A stretch of DNA of 5,852 nucleotides from CAUUFM01 sp041844335 (GCA_041844335.1 JBGZAX010000037.1:1-5852); one strand, 5' to 3'. Positions 1 through 5,797 are shown, counted from the stretch's first letter. The notes: generated from the sequence alone by a model not told the origin. Numbers and translations are program-made.

Positions 1-194
1 TCAGGGAAACCTGTGTTCGCGACATAGCTAATATGCTTAATATGTCACAATCCGCCATATCTCATCAGCTAAAAATATTAAAACAGATGAAACTGGTAAA
101 AAGCAGACGAGCGGGAAAGACAATATACTACTCTCTTTCAGATTCACATGTAAAAACCATTATAGAACAAGGACTTGAGCATATCTTGGAATAA
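1..194 (+). CDS. ArsR/SmtB-family metal-sensing transcriptional repressor (3' part)
   Basis: This is the C-terminal 63 or so residues of a winged-helix repressor; the start lies outside the window and the reading frame begins at base 3. The visible protein opens with ETCVRDIA, the counterpart of the ELCVxD stretch of CadC/SmtB proteins, and keeps one Cys there. Next come the recognition helix (SQSAISHQLKILKQMKLV) and the beta-wing (RRAGKTIYYSL). The last helix has Asp and His two residues apart, then His and Glu 11 and 14 residues after that first His. This is exactly the spacing of the alpha-5 zinc site of SmtB (Asp104, His106, His117, Glu120). From family knowledge, such proteins repress the efflux operon and release DNA when Zn(II), Cd(II) or a related ion binds. 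The gene ends 14 nt before the ATPase start, so the two are very likely co-transcribed. The operator and promoter are not in the window. The family call is secure; the metal preference is inferred. Confidence 0.93.
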   Translation, partial: RETCVRDIANMLNMSQSAISHQLKILKQMKLVKSRRAGKTIYYSLSDSHVKTIIEQGLEHILE

Positions 195-208
195 AAAGGA
201 GACTGATT

Positions 209-2245
209 ATGAAAAATGAAGTGTTAAATGATCATACAATATCTGATAATAAATGTAGCTGTGACCACGAGCATAAAGACCACCACACTGATGGACACCA
301 CGCTACCTGCGGCTGCGAACATAATCATCATATTGAACATTCGGACGAGCTCGACCACCTGTGCTCCTGCTCTTGTTGTAACGATGACGATGATGATTCT
401 ACAACAACATCGGATATCATAGTATTGTCAATCTGCATTGCCATATCAATTATAGCGATCACTTTCGAACACTTAAAAATATTCACACCGATAATCATAA
501 AAACAATATATGTCACAATATTTCTTATTTCAGGACACAAGGTTCTGATAAGAGCCGTGAAAAACATCATAAAAGGACAAATCCTTGACGAAAACTTTTT
601 AATGAGTATAGCTTCGATAGCCGCATTTTTGATAGGGGAAGAAAAAGAAGCATTAGCTGTAATGATCTTTTATAACCTCGGAGAGATAATTCAGGGAGCA
701 GCAGTTAAGAAGTCAAAGAAAGAAATATCGGAGCTGCTTAGTCTGAATGTGGATAAGGTAAACCTGTTAAAAAACGGTATTGAAGTGGAAACCGATATAG
801 ATGATGTCAACATAGGAGATATCATTGTCGTAAGAGCCGGAGACAGAATAGCAATAGATGCGGAGGTTGTGTTCGGAAACTCGAGTATTGACACATCTGC
901 TCTGACCGGTGAAAGTATGCCGATAAACGTAAGTGTTGGAGATAAGATATTAAGCGGTGCATTAAATACCACGTCCGTTTTACACATAAAAGCCGAAAAA
1001 TTAGCCAAAGACAGTACCACCGCCAAAATAATTAAAATCACAAATGAGGCGGCAAAAAATAAGGCAAAAAGCGAAAAATTCATCACAAAATTCGCCAAAT
1101 ATTACACTCCCTGCGTCGTAATTTTTGCTGTACTGCTATTTGCATTGCCTACAATGATTTTAGGTATTGATACATACAAAGTCTGGGCGCATAGAGCTCT
1201 TACCTTTTTGGTAGCATCGTGTCCCTGTGCCCTTGTAATCAGTATTCCACTTACATTTTTCGCTGCAATCGCAGGAGCCTCAAAATTCGGCATTTTGGTG
1301 AAAGGTGCCGACTATTTTGACGTCTTGTCAAACACAAACAATCTTAAAGTAATATTCGATAAAACCGGAACATTGACAAACGGCAGATTTAACATAAAAT
1401 CAATTAATTTTGCTGAAAATGAAGAAGATATGCTGGATTTCGTCTATGCAATAGAAAGTATGTCGAAACACCCGATAGCCATAGCCATATGTAAAGAAAT
1501 AAATTCATCAAAGCATATAGACGTAACAGAATTTACCGAAATAGCGGGAAAAGGCATAGCTGCCGTTGCAGAAGGTCAAAATATTTTACTTGGAAGTATG
1601 GAATTATTATCAGAAAATAATATAAGTTTACCGAAAAATATAGAAAATAAGACTGCAGTTTATCTATCTGTTGATAATAAGTATATTGGAAACATCGTAC
1701 TTGAGGATAGTATCAGAGCCGAAGCAATGGATGAAATCAAGGCTATCAGAGCCCTTAATGTAAAATCTATAGAAATGCTTACAGGCGATAACGAAAATGC
1801 TTCTGATATTGTTTCTAAGAAACTGAACTTGAACGCCTTTAAGGCAAATTTACTTCCAATAGATAAATTAAACTATATAAAAAATTCTGATACGAAAACC
1901 CTATTTGTAGGCGACGGACTGAATGATGCTCCGGTTTTGGTAGCGGCGGATGTAGGTATTGCTATAAGTTCAGGACTTAATGCTGCCATAGATGCCGCTG
2001 ATGTTGTATTAATGAACGATAACATAAAAGGAATAAGCAAGCTTTTGTCTCACGCAAAAAGAACGATGTGTATAGTAAAAGAAAACATAATATTAGTTCT
2101 TGCCGTAAAAGCAATAGTCCTTGTTCTTGCGGCATTTGGACTTGCCGGTATGTGGATTGCCATTTTTGCGGATGTCGGTATGGCTCTTATAGCAATAGTT
2201 AATGCTACCAGAATCTTGCACCTGAAAAGACAAATACCGGCATAA
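209..2245 (+). CDS. cadA: P1B-type heavy-metal-exporting ATPase (Zn/Cd/Pb type)
   Basis: A 678-residue membrane pump that uses ATP to export a soft divalent metal. The start is fixed by AAGGAG at 196-201, 7 nt before ATG. Residues 1-69 are a His/Cys/Asp-rich tail with 12 His, 8 Cys in CxC/CC clusters (16/18, 34/36, 52/54/56/57) and five Asp at 59-63; I see no GMxCxxC heavy-metal-associated domain. Eight membrane segments are apparent: about 70-88, 92-110, 130-145, 147-165, 299-322, 328-352, 626-645 and 646-666. Catalytic motifs are intact: TGES 233-236 (actuator), CPC 338-340 (metal path), DKTGT with phosphorylated Asp384, the P1B-specific HP at 421-422, TGDN 525-528 and GDGLNDAP 568-575. Lys634 and Asp655 match the Lys and Asp that mark the ZntA/CadA group in the last two helices and argue against a copper pump. 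An ArsR sensor gene lies just upstream. Zn, Cd and Pb cannot be told apart from sequence, so the symbol cadA is provisional (zntA is equally fair). Confidence 0.95.
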   Translation: MKNEVLNDHTISDNKCSCDHEHKDHHTDGHHATCGCEHNHHIEHSDELDHLCSCSCCNDDDDDSTTTSDIIVLSICIAISIIAITFEHLKIFTPIIIKTIYVTIFLISGHKVLIRAVKNIIKGQILDENFLMSIASIAAFLIGEEKEALAVMIFYNLGEIIQGAAVKKSKKEISELLSLNVDKVNLLKNGIEVETDIDDVNIGDIIVVRAGDRIAIDAEVVFGNSSIDTSALTGESMPINVSVGDKILSGALNTTSVLHIKAEKLAKDSTTAKIIKITNEAAKNKAKSEKFITKFAKYYTPCVVIFAVLLFALPTMILGIDTYKVWAHRALTFLVASCPCALVISIPLTFFAAIAGASKFGILVKGADYFDVLSNTNNLKVIFDKTGTLTNGRFNIKSINFAENEEDMLDFVYAIESMSKHPIAIAICKEINSSKHIDVTEFTEIAGKGIAAVAEGQNILLGSMELLSENNISLPKNIENKTAVYLSVDNKYIGNIVLEDSIRAEAMDEIKAIRALNVKSIEMLTGDNENASDIVSKKLNLNAFKANLLPIDKLNYIKNSDTKTLFVGDGLNDAPVLVAADVGIAISSGLNAAIDAADVVLMNDNIKGISKLLSHAKRTMCIVKENIILVLAVKAIVLVLAAFGLAGMWIAIFADVGMALIAIVNATRILHLKRQIPA

Positions 2246-2247
2246 TC

Positions 2248-2275
2248 AGCCGCTTTTAACCAAAGCGGCTTTATT
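2248..2275 (+). terminator. Intrinsic terminator of the metal-efflux operon
   Basis: A perfect 9-bp stem (AGCCGCTTT at 2248-2256, AAAGCGGCT at 2262-2270) has a 5-nt loop TAACC and is followed by TTTATT. It starts 2 nt after the ATPase stop codon. It also lies 8 bp past the end of the convergent ogt gene and may block transcription from that side. The minus-strand copy lacks a U-run, so its main direction is plus. Confidence 0.85.
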
Positions 2276-2283
2276 GTCCGTAC

Positions 2284-2817
2284 TCATTGTTTAGTTGATT
2301 GCTTGGGAATAAAAAAATTATCTCTATAAGCCCCTTCAAGCCTAAGCAGATACTCTTTTTTTTCAATACCTCCGCCGTATCCCGTCAGGCTTCCTCCTTT
2401 TCCAATCACCCTGTGACAAGGCACAATAATAGAAATATCATTACTGCCAACTGCTCCGCCTACCGCCTGCGCAGCCATTTTCTTAATCCCTCTCGCAACC
2501 GCTATTTCATTCGCAATTTCTCCATATGTAGTTGTCTGTCCATAGGAAATTTTAAGAAGAATGTTCCAAATCTCCTTTTGAAACTCCGAACCTATCATAT
2601 GCAGAGGCGGTAAAAATTCGGGGTCTTTACCGGAAAAATATATATCAAGCCATCTACTGGTTTCCGTAAATACTGGTGTGTCCTTATACTCATGCTCCTT
2701 GTCAGAATTTAACACATAATACTTTTCCATATCAAACCACACACCGATAAGACCGATTTCATCGGCTACAAGAAGTATCTTGCCAAACGGTGATTTATAA
2801 TTCATTACATATCGCAT
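2284..2817 (-). CDS. ogt: Methylated-DNA--[protein]-cysteine S-methyltransferase
   Basis: A 177-residue suicide DNA-repair protein. It moves the methyl group from O6-methylguanine (and O4-methylthymine) in DNA to its own cysteine. The active site is PCHRV, with acceptor Cys134. The C-terminal domain from about residue 76 shows the family pattern: FQKEIW, YGQTTTYGEIA, AVGGAVGSNDISIIVPCHRVIG, LTGYGGG and KKEYLLRLEG. Asn126 and Glu155 match the conserved Asn and Glu of the Cys-His-Glu network. The N-terminal 70 or so residues form the small, variable domain. Gln117 sits where many homologues (human MGMT Arg128) have the base-flipping Arg. I chose the ATG at 2817 because GGAGG lies 7 nt upstream and the protein then has normal family length. 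The frame stays open to a GTG at 2973, but the extra 52 residues do not resemble the family. There is no AraC-type Ada domain. The gene converges on the ATPase gene with 38 bp between them, and follows a leader rich in hairpins. Confidence 0.94.
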   Translation of the reverse strand: MRYVMNYKSPFGKILLVADEIGLIGVWFDMEKYYVLNSDKEHEYKDTPVFTETSRWLDIYFSGKDPEFLPPLHMIGSEFQKEIWNILLKISYGQTTTYGEIANEIAVARGIKKMAAQAVGGAVGSNDISIIVPCHRVIGKGGSLTGYGGGIEKKEYLLRLEGAYRDNFFIPKQSTKQ

Positions 2818-3022
2818 AATCGTACCTCCAAATACTAAACCTTTCACATTAAAGTGTATGACACTCTTTGATTTCATCAATGACTTACCAGGCTTGTCCA
2901 TATGCAGGCGGATTGCAATATAGACAACTATCAGCAGTTCATCACTCGCTTTCGCTAAGTGATTGGGTATCACTCTCGCTAAATTCGCATTTCGCTTTCG
3001 CTCCTGCTCATTAAGCGTTCAT
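2818..3022 (-). other. Hairpin-rich leader upstream of ogt, possibly a dispersed repeat
   Basis: About 200 nt separate the likely -10 box from the ogt start. On the minus strand they hold three near-copies of AGCGAAAGCGA (2992-3002, 2970-2980 as AGCGAGAGTGA, 2946-2956), spaced 22 and 24 nt apart. The segment ATCACT (2963-2958) can pair with AGTGAT before it (2974-2969, loop ACCCA). It can also pair with AGTGAT after it (2946-2941), where the extended stem closes on a GAAA tetraloop. Two small hairpins with 3-nt loops follow: TTGAT/ATCAA at 2868-2880 and AGTGT/ACACT within 2851-2869. The minus strand is open, in frame with ogt, from after a TGA near 3019-3021 through this whole region, but it has no convincing start or ribosome site before GGAGG at ogt. 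I recognise neither a riboswitch class nor a protein family. Confidence 0.5.
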
Positions 3023-3028
3023 ATTATA
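3023..3028 (-). promoter_or_regulatory. Possible -10 box for ogt
   Basis: A perfect TATAAT on the minus strand lies 5 nt past the U-run of the surface-protein terminator. No recognisable -35 box lies 16-18 bp upstream and there is no TGn extension, so support is the -10 hexamer and its position only. It would give a leader of about 200 nt. Confidence 0.35.
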
Positions 3029-3033
3029 CTCAT

Positions 3034-3078
3034 AAAAAAGCATACAGATCGGAATTAATACCCTATCTATATGCTTTT
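3034..3078 (-). terminator. Intrinsic terminator of the surface-protein gene
   Basis: On the minus strand AAAGCATATAGAT (3077-3065) pairs with ATCTGTATGCTTT (3049-3037), giving 13 pairs including one G-U. The loop is 15 nt and the hairpin runs into a T-tract at 3039-3034. It begins about 35 nt after the LPKTG-protein stop. The wobble is a pair only in the minus-strand RNA (C-A on the other strand), which supports this direction. Confidence 0.85.
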
Positions 3079-3113
3079 GCTCATTCAAATTTATTATCTT
3101 TCAATAGACTATT

Positions 3114-4301
3114 TTATCTGTTTTTTTTACTCTCCAACAGTCCCAAAACTAATAAAGCTGCAAACGATACAATAGCCGACATTATAAATACTGGACCGGA
3201 TACACTTGCTAAATCACCTGTCTTCGGTAAATCCTTTAGAGGAGTAGCCTCATCGCTTATCATTTCACCCTCTACAGTAGCAAGCGGTATGATTGAATCT
3301 AAAATACTGTCTTCGACTTCATTCTCTTCTCCGTCTAAAATTATCTCTTCATCCTCTATTGTTGTATCATCACCTTTAGTAGGAGCTGTAAGCGGCGTCT
3401 TATCATCTTCAACAACACTTACCGGAATACTTTCTACTATAGGCTCAATAACAGGAACCGTATCTATAGCCGTAGGAATAGTTCCATTATTCGGAACATT
3501 AGGATCCTGTGGATTTTGTGGGTTCTGTGGATTTTGTGGATTTTGTGGATTTTGTGGGTTCTGTGGATTTTGTGGATTTTGTGGATTTTGTGGATCCTGT
3601 GGGTTCTGTGGGTTCTGTGGGTTTTGTGGATCCTGTGGGTTTTGTGGATTCTGTGGGTTTTGTGGATCCTGTGGGTTTTGTGGATTCTGTGGGTTTTGTG
3701 GATCCTGTGGGTTCTGCGGATCCTGTGGATCTTGCGGGTCTTGTGGATCCTGCGGGTCTTGTGGATCCTGCGGATTTTCAAAACCTATCTCCTCAAACTC
3801 ATCTATTTTCAAATCGGAAAAATTGCTGTTTACTTTAGAATATACTATTTTCAGAGTTTTCTCGGGGTAACCGTCAGCTGTGAATTTATAGTAGACAATA
3901 CCGGAATTAAAAGGAGCATATCTATATACTGTGAAACTTCTGCCACTCTTATCCTGGTAATATACATTTGATTCATATTCGCCCCACATAGAATCTGATT
4001 TACGGGCTATTTGAGTTTCCCATTGTCCGTTTTCGGAATATCTTCTTTCAACCTTTGTGATTTTGTTAAAGTATTCAGCTGATTCTTTTTTGAAAGAAAT
4101 CTTAAATGCAGCTTTCCGATTGATATACTCCACGTTCTCAACAGCCTTACCGTCAGACATATACTTAGTCTGTGCAGCACTTCTATGACCTGCAGCCTTA
4201 GCTATTATATCTCCCCCCGCCGCATTTAGCGATATAAGCATACCAAAAGCAAGAGAACCGCTAAGCAATAGACTCAACACTTTTTTTCTCTTTAATTTCA
4301 T
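3114..4301 (-). CDS. LPXTG cell-wall-anchored surface protein with PQD/PQN repeat stalk
   Basis: A 395-residue secreted protein, probably linked to the peptidoglycan by a class A or similar sortase. The ATG is preceded by AAGGAAGG with 7 nt spacing. In order it shows: a signal peptide (KLKRKK, hydrophobic core about 8-28, likely cleavage near the Ala residues at 34-37); a folded domain about 53-157; a repeat array at 177-266 of exactly 30 Pro-Gln-Asp/Asn triplets; a linker at 271-357, rich in Pro, Thr and Val, that becomes strongly acidic at 311-336; LPKTG at 358-362; a membrane span about 369-388; and the tail SKKNR. The domain starts with AAFKISFKKESAEYFNKITKV and ends with YYKFTADGYPEKTLKI. 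This weakly resembles the DUF1533/Shr-type hemoglobin-interacting domain seen in Gram-positive surface proteins, but that is a resemblance only. The stalk should form an extended polyproline-like rod holding the domain off the wall. The ligand is unknown. A consensus promoter lies about 150 bp upstream and a terminator downstream, so the gene is probably monocistronic. Confidence 0.9.
   Translation of the reverse strand: MKLKRKKVLSLLLSGSLAFGMLISLNAAGGDIIAKAAGHRSAAQTKYMSDGKAVENVEYINRKAAFKISFKKESAEYFNKITKVERRYSENGQWETQIARKSDSMWGEYESNVYYQDKSGRSFTVYRYAPFNSGIVYYKFTADGYPEKTLKIVYSKVNSNFSDLKIDEFEEIGFENPQDPQDPQDPQDPQDPQDPQNPQDPQNPQNPQNPQDPQNPQNPQNPQDPQNPQNPQNPQDPQNPQNPQNPQNPQNPQNPQNPQNPQNPQDPNVPNNGTIPTAIDTVPVIEPIVESIPVSVVEDDKTPLTAPTKGDDTTIEDEEIILDGEENEVEDSILDSIIPLATVEGEMISDEATPLKDLPKTGDLASVSGPVFIMSAIVSFAALLVLGLLESKKNR
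3504..3773 (-). repeat. 30-unit 9-bp coding tandem array (Pro-Gln-Asp/Asn)
   Basis: Thirty head-to-tail 9-bp units encode PQD or PQN without interruption. Numbered from the N-terminal side, Asp occurs in units 1-6, 8, 12, 16, 20 and 30, and the rest are Asn. At DNA level there is higher order. Units 1-2 and 3-4 are identical 18-bp pairs (CCGCAGGATCCACAAGAC). Units 8-11 and 12-15 are identical 36-bp blocks. Units 21-24 and 25-28 are a second kind of identical 36-bp block. Any gain or loss of units keeps the reading frame, so length should vary between strains without switching the gene off. Confidence 0.97.
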
Positions 4302-4405
4302 TTCTAAACCTTCCTTTCATTTACCAATAAGCCGACGTGCATAATTATTCGACAGCGTTAATTAGAAAACAGGCTAAAATAAAAATATAATTTTAACCTA
4401 TGCAG

Positions 4406-4438
4406 CGCTTTAATAACACAAATAAGCCTATTAAAGCG
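4406..4438 (-). promoter_or_regulatory. 10-bp inverted repeat at the 5' end of the surface-protein transcript
   Basis: The perfect arms CGCTTTAATA (4406-4415) and TATTAAAGCG (4429-4438) are separated by 13 nt. The repeat begins about 8 nt downstream of the start site predicted from the promoter at 4453-4481. It could be an operator for a dimeric repressor or, in the RNA, a 5' hairpin that protects the messenger. There is no U-run after it, so it is not a terminator. Confidence 0.7.
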
Positions 4439-4452
4439 TTGTACTAACTGTA

Positions 4453-4481
4453 ATTATAGTAAACTGATGTTAACTTGTCAA
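4453..4481 (-). promoter_or_regulatory. Consensus sigma-A promoter of the surface-protein gene
   Basis: On the minus strand the -35 box is TTGACA (4481-4476) and the -10 box is TATAAT (4458-4453), both perfect, with the optimal 17-bp spacer. The predicted start is near 4446, giving a leader of about 145 nt before the ATG at 4301. Confidence 0.9.
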
Positions 4482-4565
4482 CCTCATATTTATTTACTTT
4501 ATGCACTTTGTTGGTACATTTTAATATATATTTAATAAATGAAATTTTATGATAAAACAGAAGAT

Positions 4566-4581
4566 ATATTAAGCTTAATAT
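4566..4581. repeat. 16-bp perfect palindrome
   Basis: ATATTAAGCTTAATAT is fully self-complementary with no loop and lies about 85 bp upstream of the surface-protein -35 box. That form fits a protein-binding site better than an RNA hairpin, but no regulator can be named, and palindromes arise readily in AT-rich DNA. Confidence 0.5.
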
Positions 4582-4625
4582 CAATTCTTATCAAGATGCA
4601 AAAAATGTAAACTTTTAAAGCTGAG

Positions 4626-4644
4626 ACTTACCTTTTTAGTAAGT
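4626..4644. repeat. Short inverted repeat downstream of the hydrolase gene
   Basis: ACTTAC (4626-4631) and GTAAGT (4639-4644) flank a 7-nt loop. The repeat lies about 75 nt past the hydrolase stop. It could form a weak 3' hairpin, but no U-run follows on the minus strand, so I do not call it a terminator. Confidence 0.45.
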
Positions 4645-4664
4645 GCCGTATAATGTTTATTGTA

Positions 4665-4719
4665 GTTTTATAATCATTTTATAATCGTTTCATAATGGTT
4701 TTATAATAGTTTATATTTT
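4665..4719. repeat. 11-bp tandem repeat array, four copies plus a degenerate fifth
   Basis: The copies are GTTTTATAATC (4665-4675), ATTTTATAATC (4676-4686), GTTTCATAATG (4687-4697) and GTTTTATAATA (4698-4708). A degraded fifth, GTTTATATTTT (4709-4719), runs into the hydrolase stop codon at 4718-4720. Every copy carries ATAAT except the fifth. The period is close to one helical turn, so the T-runs fall on the same face of the DNA. Confidence 0.85.
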
Positions 4720-5707
4720 ATTTTAATGTCGAATAAATTAAAACTCCGTTATCCGAAACCGTTTCTTTAATAAGTCCTCTTTTTTTTAAATAAGTAATAT
4801 GTGCCATAGCCTCACCTACTGCAAACCATTTCTGCGATGCCGGAAATTCCTCCCACGTGCGAGCCTTTATATCCCAATGCATTAAAACAGTCAAATCTCT
4901 GGCGGTGATACCCTCATTATCATTTAATATATCCATAACTTCGTCAAGTCTTTTTCTATGATGTTCTATAAGCTCATCAACCCTTGCAGCTACATCATCA
5001 ACCAAAAATCTGTGAGAGCTGAAAAGGAACTTAATATCCATAGCCTTTAGTTTCTCAATATTTTCCAAATAAGTACCCAAGGAATCTCCAAACTGCTCAC
5101 CCCAATATGTAATATTCGGTGTAATTTTTCCCAAAATATGATCGCCGCAAAATAGGATTTTTTTGTTCTTCTCATAAAGACCCAGCATACCGGGAGTATG
5201 CCCTGCCTCATCAATCAGCTCAAAATGAAAATCTCCCACCTCTATAATATCTCCTATGTCACAGGGTGTATAGGTGAAATGCTTGCCGGGTCTATTTTTA
5301 AACCCGGGATGTTCTTCAATTATTAAATTATCCGCATCAAGTCCCTGTTTGTGAGCGTTAGCCTTTAACCTTGTCCAAAATTCTCCTTCACTGTCAACGC
5401 TCGACTCCACAAGAGCACCGTCAACTCTTGATAGATAAATTTTAGAAATTCCCATTTCTTCTAAAAAGCTCGCAAGTCCCAGATGATCCGAATGAAAATG
5501 TGTCAAAAATAGACTTGTTTTCGACAAATCAAGCCTAAGCTCATTGATGAGGTCAATCATACAACCCCTCACCTCTTCATTGTTAAATCCGGTATCCACT
5601 ATCATAGCCGCATCACCGGATTTTATAACAAAAATATTGATAGATTTCAAAGGATTTCCTGTTAAAGGAAACTCCTGTAAATAAACCCCGTTAAATACCT
5701 CATACAT
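4718..5707 (-). CDS. Metallo-beta-lactamase-fold hydrolase with C-terminal winged-helix-like domain
   Basis: A 329-residue, probably cytosolic, metal-dependent hydrolase with no signal peptide. The fold is marked by the metal ligands THFHSDHLG (His70, His72, Asp74, His75), His170 in EAGHTPG, Asp189 in FCGDH and His232 in SSHR, the complete dinuclear zinc set. Residues 1-240 or so are the catalytic domain. Residues about 245-315 (LIEHHRKRLDEVMDIL, then ITARDLTVLMHW and GEAMAHITYLKKRGLI) match the winged-helix-like domain found at the end of the LACTB2/glyoxalase-II-like branch. Members of this branch cleave thioesters, phosphodiesters or RNA; the substrate here cannot be inferred. I start at the ATG at 5707, which has GTGGAGG about 9 nt upstream. 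A TTG six codons earlier is in frame but overlaps that ribosome site. The gene stands alone, with a likely promoter at 5798-5826, and its stop overlaps the 11-bp repeats. Confidence 0.92.
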   Translation of the reverse strand: MYEVFNGVYLQEFPLTGNPLKSINIFVIKSGDAAMIVDTGFNNEEVRGCMIDLINELRLDLSKTSLFLTHFHSDHLGLASFLEEMGISKIYLSRVDGALVESSVDSEGEFWTRLKANAHKQGLDADNLIIEEHPGFKNRPGKHFTYTPCDIGDIIEVGDFHFELIDEAGHTPGMLGLYEKNKKILFCGDHILGKITPNITYWGEQFGDSLGTYLENIEKLKAMDIKFLFSSHRFLVDDVAARVDELIEHHRKRLDEVMDILNDNEGITARDLTVLMHWDIKARTWEEFPASQKWFAVGEAMAHITYLKKRGLIKETVSDNGVLIYSTLK

Positions 5708-5797
5708 ATCTATATTCCTCCACAAAATAAACTTATTGCAACAAAAATTTAAAGCTTGTCTTTACTCATATTTACCAAATATCTTACAATATATCAT

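Larger units (their letters stand above)
4302..4717. other. Intergenic region between the surface-protein and hydrolase genes
   Basis: This 416-bp AT-rich stretch has no credible gene. From left to right it holds the surface-protein ribosome site and a leader of about 145 nt. The octamer GGCTTATT (minus strand) occurs twice in that leader, at 4333-4326 and in a hairpin loop at 4428-4421. Next come an inverted repeat at 4406-4438, a consensus minus-strand promoter at 4453-4481, a 16-bp palindrome, a small inverted repeat and an 11-bp tandem array reaching the hydrolase stop. No convincing terminator with a U-run follows the hydrolase gene. Confidence 0.7.

Noticed and set aside
2299..2613. Plus-strand open frame inside ogt
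   Set aside because: It is antisense to a clearly coding gene with an intact active site, and its protein resembles no family.
2818..2973. A 52-residue N-terminal extension of Ogt starting at GTG 2973
   Set aside because: GGAGG sits 7 nt before the ATG at 2817, the protein then has normal family length, and the extra residues match nothing in the family and lie in hairpin-rich DNA.
2248..3078. Mobile element carrying ogt between the two hairpins
   Set aside because: The hairpins at the two ends are unrelated terminators. I see no matching inverted ends, target duplications or transposase.
3504..3773. CRISPR-like array
   Set aside because: The units are 9 bp, head to tail, without spacers, and encode an in-frame stalk of a surface protein.
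3289..3971. Long plus-strand open frames over the repeat region (Cys-Gly-Phe, Val-Asp-Phe and Trp-Ile-Leu repeats)
   Set aside because: A 9-bp repeat without stops leaves every frame open. These are shadows of the LPKTG protein and have no ribosome sites or recognisable domains.
4321..4445. Riboswitch in the surface-protein leader
   Set aside because: The leader has one long hairpin near its 5' end and a repeated octamer, but I could not match it to any riboswitch core I know.
4626..4644. Terminator for the hydrolase gene
   Set aside because: The stem is only 6 bp, about 75 nt past the stop, and no U-run follows in the minus-strand direction.
5708..5725. TTG start six codons upstream for the hydrolase
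   Set aside because: It overlaps the GGAGG ribosome site that serves the ATG at 5707, and no ribosome site of its own is visible.
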